Shown: positions 1 through 8,921, numbered from the stretch's first letter. The stretch: DNA of 64,000 nucleotides from Ruegeria sp. HKCCD8929 (GCF_013031405.1 NZ_WPZY01000007.1:186001-250000); one strand, 5' to 3'. Translations and numbers: made by a program. The notes: generated by a model from the letters alone, not told the origin.

Positions 1-1
1 G

Positions 2-442
2 TTTACCCGCGAGACCGCCATTCAAAAGGTCCGCATGGCCGAAAATGCCTGGAACAGCCGCGACCCCAACGTCGTCACCCCGGCCTATACCGAGGACAGC
101 CAGTGGCGGAACCGGGCCGAATTCCTGACCGGCCACGACCAGATTCATGCCTTCCTGACCCGCAAATGGCACAAGGAACTGGACTACCGCCTGATCAAGG
201 AACTCTGGGCCTTTGCAGACAGCCGCATCGCCGTGCGCTATGCCTATGAATGGCATGATGACAGCGGCCAGTGGCACCGCTCCTATGGAAACGAGAACTG
301 GGACTTTGCACCGGATGGCCGCATGGCCCGCCGCCATGCCTCCCTGAACGACCTGCCAATCACCGAGGCCGGCCGACTGTTCCGCTGGTCGCAAGGCCCC
401 CGCCCCGACGACCACCCCGGCCTGACCGATCTGGGCCTCTGA
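2..442 (+). CDS. DUF1348 / SnoaL-like (NTF2-fold) protein, 5' end cut by window edge
   Basis: The reading frame is open from base 2 ([17 protein letters not shown]...) and there is no stop before the window edge, so the ATG at 35 is probably internal and the gene starts upstream. The residues [18 protein letters not shown] and the later YGNENWDF are typical of the DUF1348 family, about 150-residue proteins with an NTF2/SnoaL-like fold. Their function is not established. The stop lies 14 bases before the next gene, a flavoprotein of the pyridoxamine-phosphate-oxidase fold, so the two are probably cotranscribed. Family assignment rests on remembered sequence features, not a search. Confidence 0.75.
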   Translation, partial: FTRETAIQKVRMAENAWNSRDPNVVTPAYTEDSQWRNRAEFLTGHDQIHAFLTRKWHKELDYRLIKELWAFADSRIAVRYAYEWHDDSGQWHRSYGNENWDFAPDGRMARRHASLNDLPITEAGRLFRWSQGPRPDDHPGLTDLGL

Positions 443-456
443 CCGGAGAACACGAT

Positions 457-1083
457 ATGCCCCGCGCCTTTGCCGAACTGACCTTCACCCCCGCCGTCCG
501 CGCCCATCAGGCTCGAATGGGATCGGACAAGACATATGCCAAGTTCATCGACGGCGGGCCGCAGCAGGGACACCAGATCGGTGATGCCGAAAAGGCCTTT
601 ATCGAGGCGCGGGACGGGTTCTATCAGGCCACCGTGTCCGAAACCGGCTGGCCCTACGTGCAATACCGGGGCGGCCCTGCCGGGTTTCTCAAGGTGCTCG
701 GACCGCAGACCATCGGCTACGCCGATTTCTCGGGCAACAAACAGTATATCTCGCGCGGCAATCTGGACGACAATGATCGGATCGCCCTGATCCTGATGGA
801 TTACGCCAACCAGCGGCGGCTGAAGATCCTTGGCCGGATGGCCTTTACCGAAGGCGAGTCCGCCGCGGCCAGCCTCTACCCCGAGGGCGCCGACGCCCCC
901 GCCGAACGTGCTGCAATCATCCATGTCGATGCGCTGGACTGGAACTGCCCCCGCCACATCACGCCCCGCTTCAGCGAGGCCGAGCTGAAACCGCATCTGA
1001 CCGCGCTCGGGGCGCAACTGGCGCAATTGCAGCAGGAAAACGAACGGTTGAAGGCAGAAATCGCCCAACGCCCCTCACCCTGA
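457..1083 (+). CDS. Pyridoxamine 5'-phosphate oxidase-fold flavoprotein
   Basis: A 208-residue protein. The start is the ATG at 457, preceded by a GGAG about nine bases upstream; a longer frame from 271 overlaps the DUF1348 gene and is not credible. The region from about residue 50 (FYQATVSETGWPYVQYRGGPAGFL, then GNKQYISRGNL and RLKILGRM) matches the FMN-binding split-barrel of PNPOx-like proteins. The last 25 residues form a short coiled coil rich in Q, E and L. PNPOx-like proteins bind FMN or F420 and often have unknown substrates, so no reaction is assigned. It probably forms a two-gene operon with the DUF1348 gene. Confidence 0.8.
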   Translation: MPRAFAELTFTPAVRAHQARMGSDKTYAKFIDGGPQQGHQIGDAEKAFIEARDGFYQATVSETGWPYVQYRGGPAGFLKVLGPQTIGYADFSGNKQYISRGNLDDNDRIALILMDYANQRRLKILGRMAFTEGESAAASLYPEGADAPAERAAIIHVDALDWNCPRHITPRFSEAELKPHLTALGAQLAQLQQENERLKAEIAQRPSP

Positions 1084-1175
1084 CCCTCTCCCCTGAGGGG
1101 AGAGGGGACGTGAACCGGAAAGTTCAGCGCGACCAAAGCCCTCTCCCCTCGGGGGAGAGGGTTGGGTGAGGGGGA
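1072..1175. repeat. Nested inverted repeat of CCCTCACCC / CCCTCTCCCC type
   Basis: Two hairpins of the form CCCTCTCCCC...GGGGAGAGGG follow each other (about 1084-1108 and 1139-1160). They are bracketed by CCCTCACCC at about 1073 and its complement GGGTGAGGG at about 1166, so the whole stretch can also fold as one long stem. The left arm overlaps the last codons of the flavoprotein gene. The element sits between converging genes, so it could act as a terminator, but it has no T-run. It resembles REP-like elements of many proteobacteria. Confidence 0.75.
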
Positions 1176-1220
1176 TGGCCCCAATTTCATTAGGCTCTGC
1201 CCACTCGCGGGAGCAACTCT

Positions 1221-1300
1221 CCAGTGGACCGTTTCCAAAACCGTGGCCGCCCCGGGGCTCCGCCCGTTCGGCGCTGAAATCGGTCCACTGGACCGATTTC
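1221..1300. repeat. Near-perfect 25-bp palindrome with an upstream half copy
   Basis: Bases 1276-1300 read GAAATCGGTCCA-C-TGGACCGATTTC, a palindrome of two perfect 12-base arms around one base. A related half copy, CAGTGGACCGTTTC, lies at 1222-1235. The element is in the gap between the converging flavoprotein and ThDP-enzyme genes. A transcription terminator is possible but there is no T-run. It may be a member of a dispersed repeat family; only this copy was noticed in the window. Confidence 0.7.
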
Positions 1301-1310
1301 CGGGCGCGCC

Positions 1311-3002
1311 TCACCCCATCCACCGCCGTACCGGCGCGTTGCTTTCCTCCAGCGCCTGACACACCACATCGACCAGCGTCGGCCCGTCATGCGCCACCGC
1401 CTCGGCCAGCACCTTCTCCAGATCGTCCGGATTCTCCACCCGCCAGCTCTTGACGCCATAGGCCGCCGCCACCGCCGCCTGATCGGTATGGCTGAAATCG
1501 ACGTTGTAATACCGCGCGTCCTTGTCGGCGAACTGGCTGGCCTTGATCCAGCCGAAATTCGAGTTCGAGAACACCACATACGTAATCGGCGCCCCCGCCC
1601 TGCACACGGTCTCCAGCTCGCCACAAGTGAACCCGAACGAACCATCCCCCATCAGCGCCACGGTCTTGGACGTCGGCCGCCCAAACCACGCCCCCAGTGC
1701 CGCCGACAGCGAATACCCCAGCGCCCCATGCGCGCGGTTGGTGATGAAGTGCCGACCCGGCTTCGGCAGCTGGTAATAGGCCGAGAAATACGGGCAACTG
1801 GTGCCGGGATCGGAGACCACCGTGGCATCCTCGGGCAGCACCTTCATCAGTGCCGAGATCACCCGCTCGGGCCGGATCGGCGCCTGCGAGGACTGCGCCA
1901 GCGCCTCGAACACCTCGAACTTGCGCTTCTTCTTCTCGGCCACCGCCGCCGCACCACCAAAGGTCCCGGCCCCCTGATCGCGCGCATCCAGTAACGCGTT
2001 CACCTCGGCCAGCGCCAGCCGCAGATCGCCCACCACGGCGACCTCGGTCTGGTAATTGGCATTCATCACCATCGGGTCATTGTCGAAATGCACCACCCGC
2101 GTGCCCGGCTTCGGCGCCTCCCACCGTGCCGTGGTGGTCGAGCCTGCCCGACACCCCATGAACACCACCAGATCGGCGGCCTCCATCATTTCCCACGTCT
2201 CGTCGGTGCCCCCGTTCGAGCCCACAACGCCCAGACAGTTCGGATGGGTCTCGGCCAGCGATCCCTGCCCCGAGATCGAGGTCGCCACCGGAATATCCAG
2301 CCGCGTGGCCAGCCGGTCCAACTCCTCCCAGGCCTGCGCGATCACCACGCCGCCACCGCAGACGATCAACGGGTTCTTCGCCGACAGAATCGCCTCGACC
2401 GCCGCCTGCGCCGCACCCGGTGCGGGCGCCTGCGGGTAGGCCGGATAGGACGCCGTGGTGCCGTCGGCCCAGATATCCGACGCCTCAACCGCGTCATACT
2501 GCACGTCATAGGGCAGCCCGATATGCGCCGCCCCCGACCGCCCCGTGGTCATCGCCCGGAACGCTGCCCGCACCATACGCGGGATGTGATCGGCGCGCTT
2601 GATCACCGTGTTCCACTTGGTCAGCGGCGCCATCAGCGCCTCCTGGTTCACCTCGGTCAGCGGGTACTTCCCGTAGGACGCCACCGAGATATCCGTGGTG
2701 ATCCCCAGCACGGCATACGAACTTTCCGACGCCTCGATCAGCCCCGGCAGGATATAAGTCGCACCGCCGCCCGACGGCCCTTCAGCCACGCCGACGCGCC
2801 CGGTCACCCGGGAATAGGCATCGGCCATGTAGGTGGCACAACGCTCGTCGCGGGTCAGGATGTGCTTGATGCCATGATCCAGCCGCAGCATCGCGTCATA
2901 GAACGGCAGCGTGGTGTCCCCGCACAGGCCAAAGATATGCTGCACGCCCTGCGCTTCGAGCATCCGCACCATCGCCTCGGCGCCATTCATCTGGTTGCTC
3001 AT
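1311..3002 (-). CDS. Thiamine-diphosphate-dependent enzyme of the acetolactate synthase (IlvB-like) family
   Basis: A 563-residue protein starting at MSNQMNGAEAMV; the ATG at 3002 fits the family better than an upstream ATG at 3065 that would run into the promoter. The N-terminal Pyr domain (EAQGVQHIFGLCGDTTLP, residues 13-30) is followed by the central domain (NPLIVCGGGV) and the C-terminal PP domain with the ThDP motif GDGSFGFTCGELETV...NSNFGW. The length fits the superfamily. The substrate is unknown; acetolactate synthase, sulfopyruvate decarboxylase and oxalyl-CoA decarboxylase share this architecture. It is divergent from a GntR regulator and an Asp/Glu-racemase-like gene, which suggests an inducible catabolic role on a small carboxylate. 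Confidence 0.85.
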   Translation of the reverse strand: MSNQMNGAEAMVRMLEAQGVQHIFGLCGDTTLPFYDAMLRLDHGIKHILTRDERCATYMADAYSRVTGRVGVAEGPSGGGATYILPGLIEASESSYAVLGITTDISVASYGKYPLTEVNQEALMAPLTKWNTVIKRADHIPRMVRAAFRAMTTGRSGAAHIGLPYDVQYDAVEASDIWADGTTASYPAYPQAPAPGAAQAAVEAILSAKNPLIVCGGGVVIAQAWEELDRLATRLDIPVATSISGQGSLAETHPNCLGVVGSNGGTDETWEMMEAADLVVFMGCRAGSTTTARWEAPKPGTRVVHFDNDPMVMNANYQTEVAVVGDLRLALAEVNALLDARDQGAGTFGGAAAVAEKKKRKFEVFEALAQSSQAPIRPERVISALMKVLPEDATVVSDPGTSCPYFSAYYQLPKPGRHFITNRAHGALGYSLSAALGAWFGRPTSKTVALMGDGSFGFTCGELETVCRAGAPITYVVFSNSNFGWIKASQFADKDARYYNVDFSHTDQAAVAAAYGVKSWRVENPDDLEKVLAEAVAHDGPTLVDVVCQALEESNAPVRRWMG

Positions 3003-3030
3003 CGAGTCACTCCACGGAATTGCGTTCAAA

Positions 3031-3042
3031 ATTGTATACAGT
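3031..3042. promoter_or_regulatory. Candidate GntR/FCD operator (TTGTATACAG)
   Basis: The divergent gap between the ThDP enzyme (start 3002) and the GntR gene (start 3106) contains ATTGTATACAG with the palindromic core GTATAC at 3034-3039. Operators of FCD-type GntR regulators commonly centre on such an xTGTATACAx core. Binding by the adjacent regulator, and so joint control of both sides, is inferred. Confidence 0.55.
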
Positions 3043-3105
3043 TCTGCATGATGACTTGCGCACATGTCAATCCCGTTCTAATCTCGCCCCGAAGAAGGAG
3101 TGGAT

Positions 3106-3795
3106 ATGGCAAAATCGGAAAGCAACGTGGACCGGCTTTATGACGCGCTGCGGCGCATGGCGTCGGATTTTGCCTTCAAGCCCGACGCGCGCATCAACGA
3201 AAGCGCGCTCGCCACCGAGCTCAACGCCTCGCGCACCCCGATCCGCGAGGCGCTCAACCGTCTGGTGGCCGAGGGGTTCCTGACCTTCCAGTCGGGTCGA
3301 GGCTTCTTCTGCCGCTCACTGTCGCCGGAACTGGTCATGGACCTTTACGAGGCCCGCGTTGCCGTCGAGGTCGAGGCCGTGCGCCTCGCCTGCACCCGCG
3401 GCTCGGACGCCGCCATCGCTGCGCTCACACAGGAACTCGACGAGATCGCCCCCGACTACACCCCCGACGCCGACCCCGAGCAGCTACTGGCGATGGACGA
3501 ACGCTTCCACGGCCAGCTCTGCCAGCTCTCCGGCAATGCCGAACTGTGCCGAATGCTCGCCAATCTCAACGACCGCATCCGCTACTTGCGCCTGATCGAC
3601 CTGCGCCGCCTGCGCGAAACGGCCTCTGACAGCACGACCATGATCTCGGCCCACCGCCGCATTCTGGACGCTGTCGCGGCCCGCGACGCGGAAGAGGCCG
3701 CGGCCCGGATGCGCGCCCATATCGAACGCCGCCGCGAAGGCGCCACGCAGGCCGTGCGCGACGCCTATGCTCAACTCTATGTCCCCGATCTCTGA
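3106..3795 (+). CDS. GntR family transcriptional regulator, FCD (FadR/VanR) subfamily
   Basis: A 229-residue protein. The start is the ATG at 3106, five bases after a GAAGAAGGAG ribosome binding site; a GTG two codons earlier would sit on the site itself. Residues about 10-75 form the winged helix (DARINESALATELNASRTPIREALNRLVAEG). The rest is an all-helical FCD ligand domain with acidic and His residues (MDERFHGQLC, SAHRRILDAV) expected to bind metal and a carboxylate effector. It faces the ThDP enzyme and is followed after 7 bases by a racemase-like gene, so it most likely controls both. The effector is unknown. Confidence 0.88.
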   Translation: MAKSESNVDRLYDALRRMASDFAFKPDARINESALATELNASRTPIREALNRLVAEGFLTFQSGRGFFCRSLSPELVMDLYEARVAVEVEAVRLACTRGSDAAIAALTQELDEIAPDYTPDADPEQLLAMDERFHGQLCQLSGNAELCRMLANLNDRIRYLRLIDLRRLRETASDSTTMISAHRRILDAVAARDAEEAAARMRAHIERRREGATQAVRDAYAQLYVPDL

Positions 3796-3802
3796 GGCCA
3801 AC

Positions 3803-4543
3803 ATGTCCGTACAAGCAGGTGGAAAAACCGTCTTTGGCGCCGCCATCGGCATCCTGATGCTGGAAACCCGCTTTCCCCGTATCCATGGCGACATGGGCAA
3901 CGCCGCGACTTGGCCCTTTCCGGTGCATTACCGCGTGGTGCGCGGCGCCTCGCCCGACAAGGTGGTGCGCGGCAACCCCAAAGAGCTACTGGACACCTTT
4001 ATCGAGGCGGGCCGCGATCTGGTGGCCACCGGCGCCGACGGCATCACCACCAATTGCGGTTTTCTGGCGCTGGTGCAGGACGAACTGCGCGAGGCCTTGG
4101 GCGTACCGGTCGCAACCTCCTCGCTGATGCAGGTGCCGATGGTGCAAGCGCTGCTGCCTCCAGGCAAAAAGACGATCATCCTGACCATCTCCAAGGCCAC
4201 CCTGACCGAGGCTCATCTGAGCGCCGCAGGCGTGCCGCCGGACACGCCCATCTACGGCACCGATCAGGGCCGCGTCTTTACCCGCGACATCCTCGGCGAC
4301 GCACCCGAAATCGACTTCGCCGCCTGCCGCCAGGACATGCTGGATGCCGCCGACACTATCATAGCGAATGAACCCCACGCGGGCGCCATCGTGCTGGAAT
4401 GCACCAACATGGTCCCCTACGCCGCCGACATCCGCAAACGCACCGGCCTGCCGGTCTACTCCATCTATTCCATGATCGAGTGGTTCCAGGCCGGGCTGAT
4501 GCCGCGCAAATTCGCGCTGGACCTGGATGATCCACGACCCTGA
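3803..4543 (+). CDS. Aspartate/glutamate racemase-superfamily protein
   Basis: A 246-residue protein; the ATG at 3803 follows a GAGG and lies 7 bases after the regulator stop. Two cysteines sit in the superfamily's catalytic contexts: TTNCGF (Cys85) and LECTNM (Cys200). This fits cofactor-independent racemases, decarboxylases or isomerases of the Asp/Glu/hydantoin racemase group. The exact reaction cannot be read from the sequence. Clustering with a GntR regulator and a divergent ThDP enzyme suggests the two enzymes act on related carboxylic acids. Confidence 0.8.
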   Translation: MSVQAGGKTVFGAAIGILMLETRFPRIHGDMGNAATWPFPVHYRVVRGASPDKVVRGNPKELLDTFIEAGRDLVATGADGITTNCGFLALVQDELREALGVPVATSSLMQVPMVQALLPPGKKTIILTISKATLTEAHLSAAGVPPDTPIYGTDQGRVFTRDILGDAPEIDFAACRQDMLDAADTIIANEPHAGAIVLECTNMVPYAADIRKRTGLPVYSIYSMIEWFQAGLMPRKFALDLDDPRP

Positions 4544-4603
4544 CATTCAGGACAAAAGCAGCGCATAGTAGCCTGAACTTGGGACAGCTCGGGACGCCCC
4601 GGA

Positions 4604-4999
4604 ATGCGCGCATTTGAGATCTTGTGGATTGTGCTGTTCAGATTTCACTGGGTCGCCCGGATCTGGGCGATCCTGCTCATCCTCGTGAACCTCGCGGCAC
4701 TCCTGTTCCTCGACACGTATTGCGCGAAAGCCTGCCTTCTGGCCGCAGCCGCCGGCATTGCGGTGATGATTGCCATCTATCTCAAGCATGGTTTCGTGCG
4801 CCTGCTCGGGATCGGGCATGCTTTCTGGATTCCGATGCTTGCGTGGTTTGCCTGGGACCTGCCGGATGCAAGCGAGAACCATGCTCTGTTCGTTTGGGTG
4901 CTTCTCCTGATCCTGTTCAATTCCATTTCACTGGTGATCGACGCGCTGGACGTGACCCGCTATCTGCGGGGAGAGCGCGCACCGTTCTACAGATGGTGA
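4604..4999 (+). CDS. Hypothetical integral membrane protein, four predicted TM helices
   Basis: A 131-residue hydrophobic protein with four likely membrane segments at about residues 17-38, 43-62, 68-85 and 93-112, and a short basic C-terminal tail. No family was recognised. It starts 60 bases after the racemase-like gene and may be the last gene of that unit or stand alone. Codon use resembles its neighbours, and the frame ends well before the oppositely oriented TetR gene. Function unknown. Confidence 0.6.
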   Translation: MRAFEILWIVLFRFHWVARIWAILLILVNLAALLFLDTYCAKACLLAAAAGIAVMIAIYLKHGFVRLLGIGHAFWIPMLAWFAWDLPDASENHALFVWVLLLILFNSISLVIDALDVTRYLRGERAPFYRW

Positions 5000-5056
5000 A
5001 TTCCGGCGCAATTTCAGTGCCTTGACAAGCAATCCGTGTTCCGCCGGTCATACGGC

Positions 5057-5704
5057 TTATGCCGACGATTGCGCCAGCATCGCCTCGACCCCGGCAACGC
5101 AAAAGTCGATCAACTGCTCCAGCCGCGCCTCATCGGCCCCCGGGCTCAGCGCCTCGATCCGCCAGCCGGTGTTGAGAAAGGCCAGCATCGCCGACACCGA
5201 ATAAACCTGCCCCGTGGCAATCAGTTGCGGATCGACCTCAGGATACAGCACCGCAACCTCTTCGATGAACCGCCGCGCCGTCGGATCGAAACACTCCGCC
5301 GCAATCCACCGCCAGCGCGGATCGGCCGAGACATGCGCCACCAGCCGTCCATAGGCCAGCCAGCCCGGGCCACCGGTTTGCGCCAGCGTGACGTAAGGCC
5401 GGATGAAACAATCAATCACCCCGTGCAGCGTGACTGCGCCTCGTGCCTTCAGGGCCTCCAGCCCCTCGATCCTGATCCGCGACAGCTCATCGGCACGGCG
5501 GGCGACGGTCCGGTGAAACAGCTCTTCCTTGCCGCCCCCGTGGTGATGCACCAGCCCCACCTGAACGCCTGCTCGCGCCGCAATGTCACGGATCGACGCG
5601 CCTTCGAATCCACGCTCGGCAAACAGGATCTCGGCCGCATCCAATATCCGCGCCCGGGTCTGCAGCGACCGCTGTGACGGTGCCCTTCTGCGTTGTTTTT
5701 CCAT
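5057..5704 (-). CDS. TetR family transcriptional regulator
   Basis: A 215-residue protein. Residues about 15-65 are the TetR helix-turn-helix (TRARILDAAEILFAERGFEGASIRDIAARAGVQVGLVHHH), preceded by a basic N-terminus. The rest is a helical ligand-binding domain resembling the TetR_C subfamily found near lipid or aromatic catabolism genes. It is divergent from the monooxygenase operon, and the 78-base gap holds a perfect palindrome, so it most likely represses that operon and itself. The ligand is unknown; a steroid-like or terpenoid substrate of the neighbouring enzymes is a reasonable guess. Confidence 0.88.
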   Translation of the reverse strand: MEKQRRRAPSQRSLQTRARILDAAEILFAERGFEGASIRDIAARAGVQVGLVHHHGGGKEELFHRTVARRADELSRIRIEGLEALKARGAVTLHGVIDCFIRPYVTLAQTGGPGWLAYGRLVAHVSADPRWRWIAAECFDPTARRFIEEVAVLYPEVDPQLIATGQVYSVSAMLAFLNTGWRIEALSPGADEARLEQLIDFCVAGVEAMLAQSSA

Positions 5705-5741
5705 CCAGACCCTCTTCGCGCCAAAACCATCTTGCCTTATA

Positions 5742-5757
5742 TTGAACGATCGTTCAA
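5742..5757. promoter_or_regulatory. TetR operator candidate, perfect 16-bp palindrome
   Basis: TTGAACGATCGTTCAA is an exact palindrome lying between the TetR start (5704) and the monooxygenase start (5783). Sites of the form TTGAACGN-NCGTTCAA are typical for this class of TetR regulators. Its position would let one dimer pair control both directions. Confidence 0.8.
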
Positions 5758-5782
5758 GTTAACGGCGCGAATGGGAGGAGAC

Positions 5783-7099
5783 ATGACGGAAACGCGCGAG
5801 GCATTTGCCCTGATCGGGGCTGGCCCGATGGGGCTGGCGACCGCCAAGGTTCTCAAGGAACAGGGTATTCCGTTTCAGGGGTTCGAGCTGCATTCGGATG
5901 TGGGCGGGCTGTGGGATATCGACGGGCCCAAATCGACCATGTACGAGACGGCGCACCTGATCTCGTCCAAGGCGATGACCGAGTTCACCGATTTCCCGAT
6001 GGCGGACTCGGTGGCCGAATACCCCTCGCATCGCGATCTCAAGGGCTATTTCCACGATTTTGCCGACCATTTCGGACTGCGCGAACATTACCGCTTCAAT
6101 GCCGAAGTCATCCAGGCCACCCCGCTCGGCGCCCCCGGCGATGGCTGGCGCCTCACCTGGCGCGATGCGCAGGGCAAACACAGCGCCGAATTCGCGGGCC
6201 TTCTGATCGCCAACGGCACCCTCTCGGAACCCAACATGCCCGAATTCGCAGGCCACTTCGATGGAGAGCTGATCCACGCCTCGGGCTACCGCTACCCCAA
6301 CCAATTCGAGGGCAAACGGGTGCTGATCGTCGGCGCGGGCAACTCGGGCTGCGACATCGCCGTGGACGCCATCCACCACGCCAAACGCTGCGACCTGTCG
6401 ATGCGGCGCGGCTATTACTTCGTCCCCAAATACATCTTCGGCAAGCCCGCCGACACCATGGGTGGGGCGATCAAACTGCCAATGTGGCTGAAACGCCCAA
6501 TCGACGCCCTGATCCTAAGCTGGTTTGTCGGCGATCCGCAAAAATACGGCTTTCCCAAGCCCGACTACCGCCTCTATGAAAGCCACCCGGTGGTCAATTC
6601 GTTGGTGCTCTATCATGCGGGCCATGGCGATCTGCGCATCAAGTCGGATGTCGAGCGGTTGGACGGCCACACCGTGCATTTCCGCGATGGCAGCCATGAG
6701 GACTACGACATGATCCTCGCCGCCACCGGGTACAAGCTGCATTACCCGTTCATCGACTCCGATCTGCTGAACTGGCAGAGCGACGCGCCGCACCTCTACC
6801 TCAACGCCATGCACCCCGACCGCGACGACCTGTTCGTGCTGGGCATGATCGAGGCCACCGGACTCGGCTGGCAGGGGCGGCACGAGCAGGCCGAGATGGT
6901 GGCGCGCTATATCCGCGGCCTGCGCGACGGCAGCCCGGCCGCACAAGAGCTGAAATCCCTTAAATCCGGCACGTTCGAGCGCGCCACCGGCGGCATGAAC
7001 TACCTCAACCTCGCACGCATGGCCTACTACGTGGACAAAGCCACCTATCGCCGCGCCGTCACCGGCTGGATCGACAAATTCCGAAAGGCCGCGTCATGA
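5783..7099 (+). CDS. Flavin-containing monooxygenase (FMO/BVMO type)
   Basis: A 438-residue protein starting at the ATG at 5783 after a strong GGGAGGAG site. It has an FAD-binding GAGPMG at residues 12-17 and an NADPH-binding GAGNSG near residue 184. Between them is FAGHFDGELIHASGY, which contains the FxGxxxHxxxY fingerprint of class B flavoprotein monooxygenases. These insert oxygen into ketones, amines or sulfides using NADPH. It heads a four-gene operon with 4-base overlaps: SBF transporter, epimerase, SDR. The neighbours suggest uptake and oxidation of an alicyclic or steroid-like compound; the substrate is inferred only. Confidence 0.88.
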   Translation: MTETREAFALIGAGPMGLATAKVLKEQGIPFQGFELHSDVGGLWDIDGPKSTMYETAHLISSKAMTEFTDFPMADSVAEYPSHRDLKGYFHDFADHFGLREHYRFNAEVIQATPLGAPGDGWRLTWRDAQGKHSAEFAGLLIANGTLSEPNMPEFAGHFDGELIHASGYRYPNQFEGKRVLIVGAGNSGCDIAVDAIHHAKRCDLSMRRGYYFVPKYIFGKPADTMGGAIKLPMWLKRPIDALILSWFVGDPQKYGFPKPDYRLYESHPVVNSLVLYHAGHGDLRIKSDVERLDGHTVHFRDGSHEDYDMILAATGYKLHYPFIDSDLLNWQSDAPHLYLNAMHPDRDDLFVLGMIEATGLGWQGRHEQAEMVARYIRGLRDGSPAAQELKSLKSGTFERATGGMNYLNLARMAYYVDKATYRRAVTGWIDKFRKAAS

Positions 7100-7998
7100 T
7101 CGGCATCGACGAGGTGACGCTGAATTTCAGCGCCGGATCGCTGACGCTGCTGAATGCCATTCTCGCCGTGGTCATGTTCTCGATTGCCATCGACCTGACA
7201 CCCGGCGACTTCCGCCGCCTTCGCGAGGCTCCCAAGCCGTTGATCGTGGGCCTGTCCTCACAATTCCTGATCCTGCCGCTGCTGACCTTCGCGCTGGTCT
7301 GGACGGCGGCACCCCGCCCGTCCATCGCATTGGGTCTGATCCTTGTGGCAGCCTGCCCCGGCGGCAATATCTCGAACTTCATCACCCATCGCGCGGGCGG
7401 AAACGCGGCGCTTTCGGTCTCGATGACCGCGATGGCCACGGTGGCCGCGATCCTGATGACGCCGTTCAACATCGCGCTCTGGGGCGGGCTTTACCCCCCG
7501 ACCCGCGAAATCCTGCGCGAAACGGCCATCGACCCGGTGCAGATTGCCATCACCGTCGGCCTGATGCTGGTACTGCCTCTGATCCTCGGGATTCAACTCA
7601 ACCTTCGCAAACCACAGATCACGGCACGGATACGTGCGCCGCTGCAATGGCTTTCCATGGCCATCTTCGTGGCCTTCATCATTCTCGCCCTGGCAGCCAA
7701 CTGGGGGTTCTTCCTCGGCTTTGCCGGGGCCGTCGCCGGGCTTGTGATCGTGCACAACGCCCTGGCTTTGGGGGGCGGTTGGGTCGTGGCCACTCTGACC
7801 CGGCTGTCCCCCTATAACCGCCGCGCCATCACCATCGAAACCGGCATCCAGAATTCGGGGCTGGGCCTGGTTCTGATCTTCGCCTTCTTCAACGGTCTGG
7901 GCGGCATGGCCGTGGTTGCCGCCTTCTGGGGGATCTGGCACGCGATTTCGGGGATCGGTCTGGCGGCTGTGATGTCCCGGACCGAGGCGGCGCGATGA
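7096..7998 (+). CDS. Bile acid:sodium symporter (SBF/BASS) family transporter
   Basis: A 300-residue polytopic membrane protein with about nine or ten hydrophobic segments. It has family features such as MVMFSIAIDLTPGDFRRL in the first third, ACPGGNISNF near residue 95, and TIETGIQNSGLGLVLI near residue 250. Bacterial SBF proteins import organic anions with sodium. Its start overlaps the monooxygenase stop by four bases (ATGA), which argues for coordinated synthesis and a role in importing or exporting the substrate of that enzyme. Confidence 0.85.
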   Translation: MIGIDEVTLNFSAGSLTLLNAILAVVMFSIAIDLTPGDFRRLREAPKPLIVGLSSQFLILPLLTFALVWTAAPRPSIALGLILVAACPGGNISNFITHRAGGNAALSVSMTAMATVAAILMTPFNIALWGGLYPPTREILRETAIDPVQIAITVGLMLVLPLILGIQLNLRKPQITARIRAPLQWLSMAIFVAFIILALAANWGFFLGFAGAVAGLVIVHNALALGGGWVVATLTRLSPYNRRAITIETGIQNSGLGLVLIFAFFNGLGGMAVVAAFWGIWHAISGIGLAAVMSRTEAAR

Positions 7999-8921
7999 CC
8001 CGCATCCTGATCACCGGTGCCGCCGGTATGGTGGGCCGCGCACTGCTCGACGAGCTTGCGGATCAGACGGTGTGCGCCACCGACCTCACCCGCCCGGACC
8101 CGCTGCCCCCAAACGTCAGTTTCCACCGCATGGACATAACCTCTGACGACCCGGACCGAGTGATCGCCGAGATGCGCCCCGAAGCGATCGTGCATCTGGC
8201 CTCGATCGTCACCCCCGGCATGGGCCGCGAGGCCGCCTATCGCGTCGATGTCGACGGCACCCGCAAGGTGCTCGACTCGGCCCTGACCCAGGGCGTGCGC
8301 CGCCTCGTCGTCACCTCCTCAGGCGCAGCCTATGGCTATCACGCCGACAACCCGGTACCCCTGCGCGAAACCGACCCTCTACGCGGCAACCCTGAGTTTC
8401 CCTATTCCGATCACAAACGGCAGGTTGAAGACCTGTTGGCCAAGGCCCGCCAGACCGCCCCGCAATTGGAGCAGATCGTCCTGCGCGTCGGCACGGTTCT
8501 GGGCGACGGGACCGAGAACCAGATCACCGCGCTCTTCCACAAACCCCGCCTGCTGGCCGTGACCGGCAGCGACAGCCCCTTCGTCTTCATCTGGACCCGC
8601 GATCTGGCCCGCATCCTGAAGCGCGCCGCCACCGACGGCCCGCCGGGCATCTACAACGTGGCAGGAGACGGCGCGATGGGGGTCAATGATCTGGCCCGCG
8701 CCCTGGGCAAACCGGTGCTGCGCGTGCCCGCCTGGGCGCTCAAGGCGGCACTGGCCGTGGCCCGCCCGCTGGGTCTCACGCGCTACGGCCCCGAACAGGT
8801 CCGGTTCCTGCAATACCGCCCCGTACTGACCAATGACGCGCTGAAATCCGAATTCGGCTACACCCCGGAAAAGACCAGCGCGCAAGCGTTCGACCACTGG
8901 AAAAGGCAGGCAGGCCTGTGA
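7995..8921 (+). CDS. NAD(P)-dependent epimerase/dehydratase (extended SDR)
   Basis: A 308-residue Rossmann protein with ILITGAAGMVGR at the N-terminus. The extended-SDR active site is visible as TSSGAAYG and YSDHK (a YxxxK pair near residue 137). The C-terminal half, with an NDLARALGKPV segment, resembles epimerases and 3-beta-hydroxysteroid dehydrogenase-like enzymes. It overlaps the transporter stop and the next start by four bases. The substrate is not known. Confidence 0.85.
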   Translation: MTRILITGAAGMVGRALLDELADQTVCATDLTRPDPLPPNVSFHRMDITSDDPDRVIAEMRPEAIVHLASIVTPGMGREAAYRVDVDGTRKVLDSALTQGVRRLVVTSSGAAYGYHADNPVPLRETDPLRGNPEFPYSDHKRQVEDLLAKARQTAPQLEQIVLRVGTVLGDGTENQITALFHKPRLLAVTGSDSPFVFIWTRDLARILKRAATDGPPGIYNVAGDGAMGVNDLARALGKPVLRVPAWALKAALAVARPLGLTRYGPEQVRFLQYRPVLTNDALKSEFGYTPEKTSAQAFDHWKRQAGL

